From JBBQYA01 sp031412335 (GTDB taxonomy: Bacteria; Bacteroidota; Bacteroidia; Sphingobacteriales; Sphingobacteriaceae), in assembly GCA_031412335.1 (NCBI GenBank), contig JANOCT010000001.1, forward strand, positions 124,001 through 188,000: a stretch of DNA of 64,000 nt. The letters are read 5' to 3'. The notes beneath the pieces were generated by a model, which saw nothing but the letters and a program-made list of their open reading frames with translations, was not told the origin of the DNA and searched no databases. Both the position numbers and the translations under genes were made by a program. Of the stretch, positions 33,082 to 39,887 are shown in pieces (positions within the stretch are counted from its first letter, which is position 1; each line of letters starts with the position of its first letter).

Positions 33082-33804
33082 ATGAAGACATTTATTTTAA
33101 TTCACGGCTCGTGGCACAGCGCATGGAATTGGCATAGAGTAATTCCAATTATTGAAAATAATGGACACAAACCAATTGCCATTGATTTGCCAGGAATGGG
33201 TAGAGATAAAACACCCATCAAGGAAGTAAAAATGAGTTCTACTGTTCAAAAAATTTGCGATTTAATCGACAGTATCGAAGGCAAGGTCATTCTTGTTGGA
33301 CACAGTAAAAACGGTATAATGATTTCGCAAGCCGCTGAATATAGACCCGATAAAATTGAAAAACTTATTTATTTGGCTGCTTACTTAATACCAAATGGTA
33401 AGACACAAAGAGAGTATTCAGTTCAAGACACGCAAGGGATTCTAAAGCCTTACGTTGAGTTTGACGAAAAACTACAAGCATCTACCTTAAAACCCGAAAT
33501 TTTCAAGGAAGGCTTGTATCACGATTGTGATGAAAACATAACTCAACTTGCTAAACTTTTATTAAGTCATGAACCAATAGAATCAGGAATTACACCCTTA
33601 CAATTGACAAATGAAAATTTTGGAAAAGTTCCAAAATATTACATAGAATGTACAGAGGACAGAGCAGTCACACCATTTATACAACACAAAATGTACACAG
33701 ATACTGTGTGTGATAAAGTATATTGTCTACCAACTAGTCATTCACCGTTTTTTAGCAAGCCACAAGAATTGTCGAATATATTTTTAGAAATCGCAGGACT
33801 TTAG
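33082..33804 (+). CDS. Alpha/beta hydrolase (salicylate-esterase-like)
   Basis: 240 residues. Oxyanion segment ILIHGSWHSAWNW, nucleophile Ser75 in VGHSKNG, and a late histidine in PTSHSPFFSKPQEL. The family includes plant-type methyl salicylate esterase-like and EstA-like enzymes; the substrate is unknown. The protein is clearly paralogous to the C-terminal hydrolase domain of 36403-37911 (compare DKIEKLIYLAAYLIPNGK with TKIEKLIYVSAYLPKNGE). No signal peptide, so cytoplasmic. Confidence 0.9.
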   Translation: MKTFILIHGSWHSAWNWHRVIPIIENNGHKPIAIDLPGMGRDKTPIKEVKMSSTVQKICDLIDSIEGKVILVGHSKNGIMISQAAEYRPDKIEKLIYLAAYLIPNGKTQREYSVQDTQGILKPYVEFDEKLQASTLKPEIFKEGLYHDCDENITQLAKLLLSHEPIESGITPLQLTNENFGKVPKYYIECTEDRAVTPFIQHKMYTDTVCDKVYCLPTSHSPFFSKPQELSNIFLEIAGL

Positions 33805-34050
33805 AAAAAAAATCGGGCATCAGCCAACATCAAATTTGTGTAATTGGGAAATGAAATTGAATCAACCATCTGAAGTGAATTTCCAAGATTTGGTTCGATG
33901 GTATGGAGTGATGCTTAGCTTAGATTGGTGAACATCGGCTTTTATTTATAAATTTCAAGGTTCCAAACTTACAAATGCCCCTACTCTTTGCACATAACTT
34001 TTAGTTATTGCCTATAGTTGGACAAAAAAAGTAGAAACAAAACGACAAAT

Positions 34051-35154
34051 ATGAAACGACAAATTAGAATACTTGGATTTGGATTTTTAATGATTATTAC
34101 TTCAACATTGTTAAATTCTTGTCAATTAGGACGCTTCGTTTTTTACAACGTTGCAGACATACAAGACTATAAAAAATTTCAGTCGAGACCGTTAACAGCC
34201 TCCGCTTCTCCTTTCTATTTCGAAACTACTAAATCAGGTAAATTTCCAAAGGAGTTAGATGGAATTCCGTTTGATAACTATCTTGACGATAACAAGACAG
34301 TAGCCTTTTTGATTATTAGGAACGATACTATCCAGTATGAAAAATATTTTAAAGGTTTTAACAAGAATAGCATTGTTCCTTCATTCTCAATGTCTAAATC
34401 TGTTACTTCAATTTTAATTGGTTGTGCTATTGACGAAGGTTTAATAAAATCCGTTGACGAGCCAATCACTAACTACATTCCTGAATTAATAAAAAACGGG
34501 TTTAATAAAGTAACTATTAAACACCTTTTGCAAATGACATCTGGTATTAAGTTTAATGAAAGCTATGTTAATCCATTTGGAGATGCGGCTTCATTTTATT
34601 ATGGTTTTAATCTTAGAAAAGAAATTGGAAAGATGAAATTAAAAACAGAACCTGGTAAACAGTTTGAATATGTGAGTGGTAATACACAACTACTGGGTTT
34701 GGTTTTAGAACGTTCATTAAAGGATAAGTCAATAACTTCATACTTACAAGAGAAAATATGGACACCGCTTGGAATGGAGTATGATGCATCTTGGAGTATT
34801 GACAGGAAAAAGAATGGATTAGAGAAAACATTTTGCTGTATAAACGCAAGAGCAAGAGATTTTGCTAAAATAGGGCGCCTCTATAAAAACAAAGGAAACT
34901 GGAATGGAAAGCAAATTGTATCACAAAAATGGGTTGAAGAGTCTACTAAACTTGACACAACAGAAGGAAGCGCAAAATTTTATCAATATCAGTGGTGGTT
35001 GCCAACACCCAATGAAGATTTTATGGCAGAAGGTATTTTAGGCCAATTTGTTTACGTTAATCCAACAAAAGACCTAATAATGGTAAGACTTGGAAATAAT
35101 GAAGGGAAAGCAAAATGGTGGTCAATATTTACGTCATTATCAAAAGCATATTAA
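34051..35154 (+). CDS. Beta-lactamase-family serine hydrolase, lipoprotein
   Basis: 367 residues from ATG 34051; this start gives a lipoprotein signal (FLMIITSTLLNSC, Cys24), whereas a TTG 33 bases upstream only adds a charged leader. Ser113-x-x-Lys116 (SMSK) and YVSGNTQLLGL are the class C/penicillin-binding motifs, with HLLQMTSGI between them. The family covers esterases and D-aminopeptidases anchored outside the cytoplasm; the substrate is unknown. A GTTATTGCC core lies about 38 bases before the start, so it may also be cassette-derived. It is followed by a weak terminator. Confidence 0.88.
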   Translation: MKRQIRILGFGFLMIITSTLLNSCQLGRFVFYNVADIQDYKKFQSRPLTASASPFYFETTKSGKFPKELDGIPFDNYLDDNKTVAFLIIRNDTIQYEKYFKGFNKNSIVPSFSMSKSVTSILIGCAIDEGLIKSVDEPITNYIPELIKNGFNKVTIKHLLQMTSGIKFNESYVNPFGDAASFYYGFNLRKEIGKMKLKTEPGKQFEYVSGNTQLLGLVLERSLKDKSITSYLQEKIWTPLGMEYDASWSIDRKKNGLEKTFCCINARARDFAKIGRLYKNKGNWNGKQIVSQKWVEESTKLDTTEGSAKFYQYQWWLPTPNEDFMAEGILGQFVYVNPTKDLIMVRLGNNEGKAKWWSIFTSLSKAY

Positions 35155-35178
35155 CAAAGACAAAAACCGCTTCTCCGT

Positions 35179-35206
35179 AAAACCCTGAACTAATTACAGG
35201 ATTTTT
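35179..35206 (+). terminator. Possible terminator after the serine hydrolase
   Basis: AAAACCCTG pairs with CAGGATTTT across a 9-base loop with one mismatch, and a T-run follows. It is short but well placed, 25 bases after the stop codon. Confidence 0.45.
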
Positions 35207-35393
35207 ACAGCCGATACAAAAAATAAATTTTGAAAAGCGCCAACTCATTCTAACAGTTAAATCAAAATTTCATTTTTTGCGATACCTAAGCAATCCAAAA
35301 AAAACAAAAAAGTGTTTAGCTAATGAGGAAAAAAAGCAAAAAATAAATCAGGACTTTAGATGAAGCTGATTCAAATTATTTTTGAGTATAAAT

Positions 35394-35768
35394 CTATTTC
35401 AACTTCTTTTGTGTTTTGATTTTTTCTGAATCAACGTCAAATTCTTTCATCAAATCAAGACCGTAATTTCGGATTACTTCAATTATGGTAATGGCTTTTA
35501 ATCCTCTTGCTGTAATAGTATATTCTACTTTCGGAGGCACAACTGGAAATACCATCCGATTGACAAATCCTTCTGCTTCTAACTCTCGAAGTTTTGATGT
35601 CAGCATCTTGTGAGTGATATGTGGAATATCCTTTTTGATTTCACCGTATCGAAGAACTTTGTCTTTTAATCTCCAAAGAATAGGCATTTTCCATGTGCCA
35701 CCAATTCTGTCCATTGCAAATTCAACGGGATTGTAGTAAACTTTGCTGTTGTAAATAAAGTCAGGCAT
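35394..35768 (-). CDS. HxlR-family transcriptional regulator lacking the usual N-terminal cysteine
   Basis: 124 residues. RIGGTWKMPILWRLKDKVLR, YGEIKKDIPHITHKMLTSKL, LRELEAEGFVNR and PPKVEYTITARGL give the HxlR winged helix. Where typical members start with a redox Cys-Pro-Val, this one reads NPVEFAMDRI, so a cysteine-based sensor is absent. It is a distant relative of the regulator at 15144-15524. It is likely to control nearby hydrolase/reductase genes (33082, 36403-39201). Confidence 0.88.
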   Translation of the reverse strand: MPDFIYNSKVYYNPVEFAMDRIGGTWKMPILWRLKDKVLRYGEIKKDIPHITHKMLTSKLRELEAEGFVNRMVFPVVPPKVEYTITARGLKAITIIEVIRNYGLDLMKEFDVDSEKIKTQKKLK

Positions 35769-35770
35769 TT

Positions 35771-35905
35771 ATTTGATTTTGGATTATTGATTTTGGATTC
35801 TTGATTTTGAATGCTGGATTCTTGATTTTGGGTTATTGATTCTGAATGCTGGATTTTTGATTTTGAATGCTGGATTTTTGATTATTGATTTTTGATGTTG
35901 GATTG
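35771..35905. repeat. Degenerate tandem tract of TTGATTTTGGATT-type units
   Basis: About ten imperfect units of 12-21 bases (TTGATTTTGGATT, TTGATTTTGAATGCTGGATT) run from the HxlR start to the 3' end of the four-helix bundle gene, and supply the last codons of that gene (tail QSNIKNQ). A shorter tract in the opposite orientation lies on the other side of the gene at 36260-36290. Confidence 0.75.
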
Positions 35906-36241
35906 AGAGGTTTTTACAATTGATGTGAGAATTCTTATAAGCCTTTCACATTCCTCGCTCAAAATTGCAAAATCATAATTCTCCACAAATGTTCCAGCAT
36001 CAATTAATTTTATCCAATACATCGTTTCTCTAGCTTCCTTTGAAGCAATGCTCATTTTTGCCGCAAAGTCCTTTTTGCTATACCCTGCTAATGCTTCTTC
36101 CACATTAGCACCAATTGAAGTAGCACTTCTACAGAATTGCCTTGACAGTACATACTCATTTTTTGACAACAACAACTTATATAATTCCACAGCCATTAAT
36201 GCAAATTCAAATGATTTTTCTTTTATCAAATTATCCTTCAT
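35882..36241 (-). CDS. Four-helix bundle protein (S23 / intervening-sequence type)
   Basis: 119 residues from ATG at 36241; this start gives MKDNLIKEKSFEFALMAVEL, the normal family beginning, whereas an upstream in-frame ATG only adds residues coded by repeat DNA. RQFCRSATSIGANVEEALAG and ASKEARETMYWIKLID are the signature of the four-helix bundle family known from 23S rRNA intervening sequences and related to Avd proteins of diversity-generating retroelements. The cellular role of stand-alone members is unknown. It is flanked by TTGATTTTGGATT-type tracts in inverted orientation. Confidence 0.9.
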   Translation of the reverse strand: MKDNLIKEKSFEFALMAVELYKLLLSKNEYVLSRQFCRSATSIGANVEEALAGYSKKDFAAKMSIASKEARETMYWIKLIDAGTFVENYDFAILSEECERLIRILTSIVKTSQSNIKNQ

Positions 36242-36259
36242 AATTAATTTTTTTAAGCT

Positions 36260-36290
36260 CAATAATCCAAAATCTAACATCAACAATCAT
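36260..36290. repeat. Inverted copy of the TTGATTTTGGATT-type tract
   Basis: CAATAATCCAAAATCTAAC followed by ATCAACAATCA is the reverse complement of the units at 35771-35905. With the left tract it frames the four-helix bundle gene as an inverted-repeat-bounded unit of about 0.5 kb. Confidence 0.55.
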
Positions 36291-36402
36291 TTATGCTTTC
36301 CAAAAAGAGTGTATCACTACTTTGAGTGTGTATGATGACAAAAGTAATATATCTGCTCATCTTTGTCAGATGAAATTTTCATACACAATTAAAAATAATC
36401 AG

Positions 36403-37911
36403 ATGAAGTATCTAAAATCAATCATTTTATCAGTTGCAATATTACTGATCTCTAACATTTCCTTTGCACAACACAATGCAGGAAACAACGGCAAAGTATT
36501 ATTAATCGCATCTAATCCATCAATTAACAAACAAACAGGATGGCCCATTGGAGTTTGGGCTGCCGAATTAACTCACCCTTATTGGGAATTTTCAAATGCT
36601 GGCTATTCGGTTGACATAGCAAGTCCCGATGGTGGAGAAATAAAAATTGATGGTTTTAGTAATCCTGAGGACGAGAGCAAATATGCGGCTTGGGATTATT
36701 TATCACTGGGTTTTTTGAAAGACCCATCAAAAGCTGCATTACTAAAAAATACTATTAAACTTTCAACAGTTAATCCCAATGACTACAAAGCAGTTTTGGT
36801 TTGTGGAGGACAAGGCCCGATGTATACATTTATTAACAATACTGAATTGCAGAAATTCTTTGTTGATTTTTATTCAACTGGAAAACCAACAGGAACAATC
36901 TGTCATGGAACTTGCATTACAAAATTACCTAGCGGTAAATATTTAGTAGAGGGTAAAAAATGGACAGGCTTTGCAAACAGTGAAGAAAATTATGCCGATG
37001 CGTATGTTGGTCAGAAAATTCAACCTTTCATAATAGAGGACGAAGCAGCAAAGATGCCTAACAACAAATTTGTAGTTGCTCCAATGTTTGAAGCACATGC
37101 AGTGCAAGACGGAAATTTAATTACCGGACAGCAACAAAATTCAGGAACAGAAGCCGCACAACTTATCATTGCTCAACTAGAAAAAGATAAATCCCGATAC
37201 CCTACTTATGTATTGGTTCATGGTGCTTGGGCTGATGAAAGCGCTTGGGGATTTGTTCGAAATCAATTAGCAGTAAATGCAAATGTGGTTGTTGTAAATC
37301 TTCCTGCTCACGGTGCCGATAATACTTACGGTGTTGGAGTTGGTTTAAATGATTACGTGAAAACGGTTACCGATGCAGTCAATAAAGCAAATAGTAAAGT
37401 AATTTTAGTGGGGCACAGTATGGCAGGTGTTATTATTTCACAAGTAGCTGAAAATATTCCTACAAAAATTGAAAAGCTAATTTATGTGTCGGCTTATCTT
37501 CCAAAAAATGGCGAGAATGTTTCGGGTATTACCAACAAATTTTTAAACAATAAACCAATTGAAGTTTTTGAATTCAATAAGGACTATTCTTTGGTAAGTA
37601 TTAAAAAAGAAGCAATTGCTACTGTTGTATGTGCCGATTGTCCGCCATATATGAAAGATGTTTTGGTAAAATATCACCGGGCAGAGCCAACCAAAGGACT
37701 AAATGATAATGTAACATTAACTTCAAAATTCACAGGTTTGCCTAAATATTATATTTCTACGAGAAATGATTACGCTGTTCCTTATGCTTTACAACAGCAA
37801 ATGATTAAAGACAATGGCTCAATTCAAAAAGTGTATGAAATGAAAACTTCGCACTTACCATTTGTTGTACAACCGCAGGAGTTCTTGAATATTCTAACGA
37901 GTATCAAATAA
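36403..37911 (+). CDS. Secreted DJ-1/PfpI-like and alpha/beta hydrolase fusion
   Basis: 502 residues from ATG 36403, chosen because it gives a clean signal peptide (ILSVAILLISNISFAQ). Residues 30-262 are a type 1 glutamine-amidotransferase/DJ-1 domain with nucleophile Cys167 in TICHGTCI and an upstream Glu in WAAELTHPYW. Residues 268-502 are an alpha/beta hydrolase: VLVHGAWADESAW, VGHSMAGVI (Ser339) and a late SHLPF. DJ-1-like enzymes handle glyoxals or other carbonyls. The fusion suggests a two-step detoxification outside the cytoplasm, which is inference. The stop and the next start overlap by one base. Confidence 0.87.
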   Translation: MKYLKSIILSVAILLISNISFAQHNAGNNGKVLLIASNPSINKQTGWPIGVWAAELTHPYWEFSNAGYSVDIASPDGGEIKIDGFSNPEDESKYAAWDYLSLGFLKDPSKAALLKNTIKLSTVNPNDYKAVLVCGGQGPMYTFINNTELQKFFVDFYSTGKPTGTICHGTCITKLPSGKYLVEGKKWTGFANSEENYADAYVGQKIQPFIIEDEAAKMPNNKFVVAPMFEAHAVQDGNLITGQQQNSGTEAAQLIIAQLEKDKSRYPTYVLVHGAWADESAWGFVRNQLAVNANVVVVNLPAHGADNTYGVGVGLNDYVKTVTDAVNKANSKVILVGHSMAGVIISQVAENIPTKIEKLIYVSAYLPKNGENVSGITNKFLNNKPIEVFEFNKDYSLVSIKKEAIATVVCADCPPYMKDVLVKYHRAEPTKGLNDNVTLTSKFTGLPKYYISTRNDYAVPYALQQQMIKDNGSIQKVYEMKTSHLPFVVQPQEFLNILTSIK

Positions 37912-38570
37912 TGAAATCAAAAATAGTTTTCACTGTAATTGCATCATTCATTTTAATGAGTGGTTCATTTGCACAAATACCTGTGGAAGTCTTTGTAGGT
38001 AATAAGAAAACAAGTTTTGATTTATTGTTCTTTAAATTTTTTAAGAACAAAGAAACAGCAAATTCAAGGTTTCTTTTCTTTAATCGTAATCGGGTAAGTA
38101 TTGATTACAAGCAGACCTCCACTACCTACTTACCTACATTTGGTTTCACTGAAGCTGTAAGTTACAACCATCCAAATTTGAAGGGGTTTGCACCAGTTAT
38201 AGTAGCACAGGTAAATAACAAGGGCGTTTATCCAAAAGCCGGTATTCAATATTTTCATCATATGAATAATTTTACATTTTTCAGTTGGATTGTCTGCGAA
38301 ACGCTAAAAAACCCGAAGCTTGATTTATTTATTCTTACTCGATTTGAACCAAAACTTACAGCGAAATTAAACCTGTTTACACAGTTGGAGTTGGTAAATG
38401 CTTTTCCAACAGTAAGCACGGGTAACTTCAATTTATTTCAGCGGGTAAGAGTTGGCTTGAAAATTAATTCATTTCAATTCGGTGCAGGTGCTGATTTTAA
38501 TGAGTTTGGAAATTCTACCTTTGTAAATACAAATAATATTGGGGGATTTCTACGATACGAATTCAATTAA
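37911..38570 (+). CDS. Secreted beta-rich protein, possible outer-membrane barrel, unknown function
   Basis: 219 residues. A signal peptide (VIASFILMSGSFAQ) precedes a run of amphipathic strands (RFLFFNRNRVSIDYKQT, GNFNLFQRVRVGLKIN, FQFGAGADFNEFG) and ends in GGFLRYEFN, the aromatic-ended C-terminus of a small beta barrel. I do not recognise a family. It overlaps the fusion gene by one base and precedes the NADP-binding gene by 13 bases, so the three form an operon. Confidence 0.65.
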   Translation: MKSKIVFTVIASFILMSGSFAQIPVEVFVGNKKTSFDLLFFKFFKNKETANSRFLFFNRNRVSIDYKQTSTTYLPTFGFTEAVSYNHPNLKGFAPVIVAQVNNKGVYPKAGIQYFHHMNNFTFFSWIVCETLKNPKLDLFILTRFEPKLTAKLNLFTQLELVNAFPTVSTGNFNLFQRVRVGLKINSFQFGAGADFNEFGNSTFVNTNNIGGFLRYEFN

Positions 38571-38583
38571 ACAAAAAGTAAAA

Positions 38584-39201
38584 ATGAACATTGCAATTAT
38601 AGGAACTGGAAATGTTGGAGGTGCATTAGCACAACAACTTATTAAAGCAGGGCACTCTGTATTGATGGGTGCAAAACTGCCATTAAGTGAAAAATCAATT
38701 AGTCTGGCAACCAAAATCGGTGAAGACCGATTTGCGACAATTGAAAATGCAGCAAAACAATCAGAAATAATAATTATTACTACTCCACCAGATGCCGTTT
38801 TGCAAATTATTCCGCAACTTGGCAACTTAGCTGGCAAGACAATTATTGATGCAACTAATTCAATTCGTGTTAAACCTGATAATTACCCAACAGCTTATCA
38901 TGCAATTAAAGCAATTACTAAATCTGAGGCTGTAGTAAAATGTTTCAACTCTACGGGATTTGAAAATATGCTCAACCCAATTTACAAAAGTAAGGGCATT
39001 GATATGTTTTGTGCCGGTGACAACAAACAATCCAAGCAAATTGCAGAGCAATTAGCTAAAGACATTGGCTTTGCATCTTGTTATGATTTTGGTGGTGACG
39101 ATAAAGTAGAGTTGCTAGAAAAATTTGCTTTATGTTGGATAAACCTTGCAATCATGCAAGGACATGGTAGAGACATGGCTTTTAAAATAGTAAGGAGATA
39201 A
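38584..39201 (+). CDS. NAD(P)-binding reductase (F420-dependent NADP oxidoreductase-like)
   Basis: 205 residues from ATG 38584, which starts directly at the Rossmann motif MNIAIIGTGNVGGALAQQLI; an upstream in-frame start only overlaps the previous gene. Further features are the IIIITTPPDAVLQI and KTIIDATNSIRV segments and FNSTGFENMLNP. The family resembles F420H2:NADP oxidoreductase, but in Bacteroidota F420 is not expected, so the partner is more likely a small carbonyl or quinone substrate. It is the last gene of the operon. Confidence 0.82.
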   Translation: MNIAIIGTGNVGGALAQQLIKAGHSVLMGAKLPLSEKSISLATKIGEDRFATIENAAKQSEIIIITTPPDAVLQIIPQLGNLAGKTIIDATNSIRVKPDNYPTAYHAIKAITKSEAVVKCFNSTGFENMLNPIYKSKGIDMFCAGDNKQSKQIAEQLAKDIGFASCYDFGGDDKVELLEKFALCWINLAIMQGHGRDMAFKIVRR

Positions 39202-39341
39202 TTCTAACTATAAAAATAGAATCATAAAAACTAAATAACCCAACACAGCGACCAAATATTTAATTTCTTATAAGTTTTTTTTAGAATAATTTAACGAATG
39301 TGATTTTTTGAAAAAAAATAAAGGATTTATTTAAAAATATA

Positions 39342-39887
39342 TTAAAATTCCTCAGGAATATAAATCGGAAATCGTTCAACTTCTACATGATTCATATTTT
39401 GCAAAGCATTATTGGCGTGTTTGTTATACGATTCTAAATAGTCCATCAATACATCTTCATGGAGTTTTATCATAATTTTTCCGAGCCTGGATACGGATCT
39501 AAAATAAATTAGAGGCAAAGGATGATAATGATTTCTTAAACTAAAATTTTGTAAAAACAAATCAGAAAAATGCATCATTAAATCAATTTCGCCTGCAGCA
39601 CTTTTAGTAAATTTACTATATTTCGTAATTAATTTTTGAGCTTTTCGCAAAAGCTTTGCGGCATTGTAATTTGTTTTTGCTGGAAAAGAAATAGAAAAAA
39701 ATTGATCTAATTCTATTTTAATTTGACGAGCATATTCCAAGGGATCATCTGAATCAAATAATAAATAAGCAAGTAAATCTTTATTTTCTACTTTATGCTT
39801 TGCTAATTGTAAACAAATTGTTTCCAGTTGTTTACGTGGCACATTGCTTATTTCTTTTTTAAGATCATTGAGTTTGTTTGTACTCAT
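39342..39887 (-). CDS. Conserved hypothetical protein downstream of alaS
   Basis: 181 residues, no signal peptide or membrane segment, mainly helical by pattern (KLNDLKKEISNVPRKQLETI, YARQIKIELDQFF, LMMHFSDLFLQNFSL). Overlaps the end of alaS by 4 bases, so it is co-translated with it. I recognise it only as a protein that often follows alaS in Bacteroidota; no function is known to me. It marks the return to core genes after the accessory region. Confidence 0.7.
   Translation of the reverse strand: MSTNKLNDLKKEISNVPRKQLETICLQLAKHKVENKDLLAYLLFDSDDPLEYARQIKIELDQFFSISFPAKTNYNAAKLLRKAQKLITKYSKFTKSAAGEIDLMMHFSDLFLQNFSLRNHYHPLPLIYFRSVSRLGKIMIKLHEDVLMDYLESYNKHANNALQNMNHVEVERFPIYIPEEF

Noticed and set aside
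33805..34017. A further attC-like site before the serine hydrolase gene
   Set aside because: GGGCATCAGCC and GTTATTGCC are weakly complementary and the cores do not match the other three sites well enough to list it.
34018..34050. TTG start for the serine hydrolase 33 bases upstream of the chosen ATG
   Set aside because: It would put a charged leader before an otherwise well-formed lipoprotein signal peptide; ATG 34051 is the better start.
35771..35905. Regular TTGATTTTGGATT-type units that might be a CRISPR array
   Set aside because: The units are degenerate, of uneven length and have no unique spacers between them, and no cas gene is nearby.
39202..39341. tRNA or other RNA genes in the short spacers (here and before alaS)
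   Set aside because: No cloverleaf, TTC-A/G arm or CCA end could be found; the spacers are AT-rich and unstructured.
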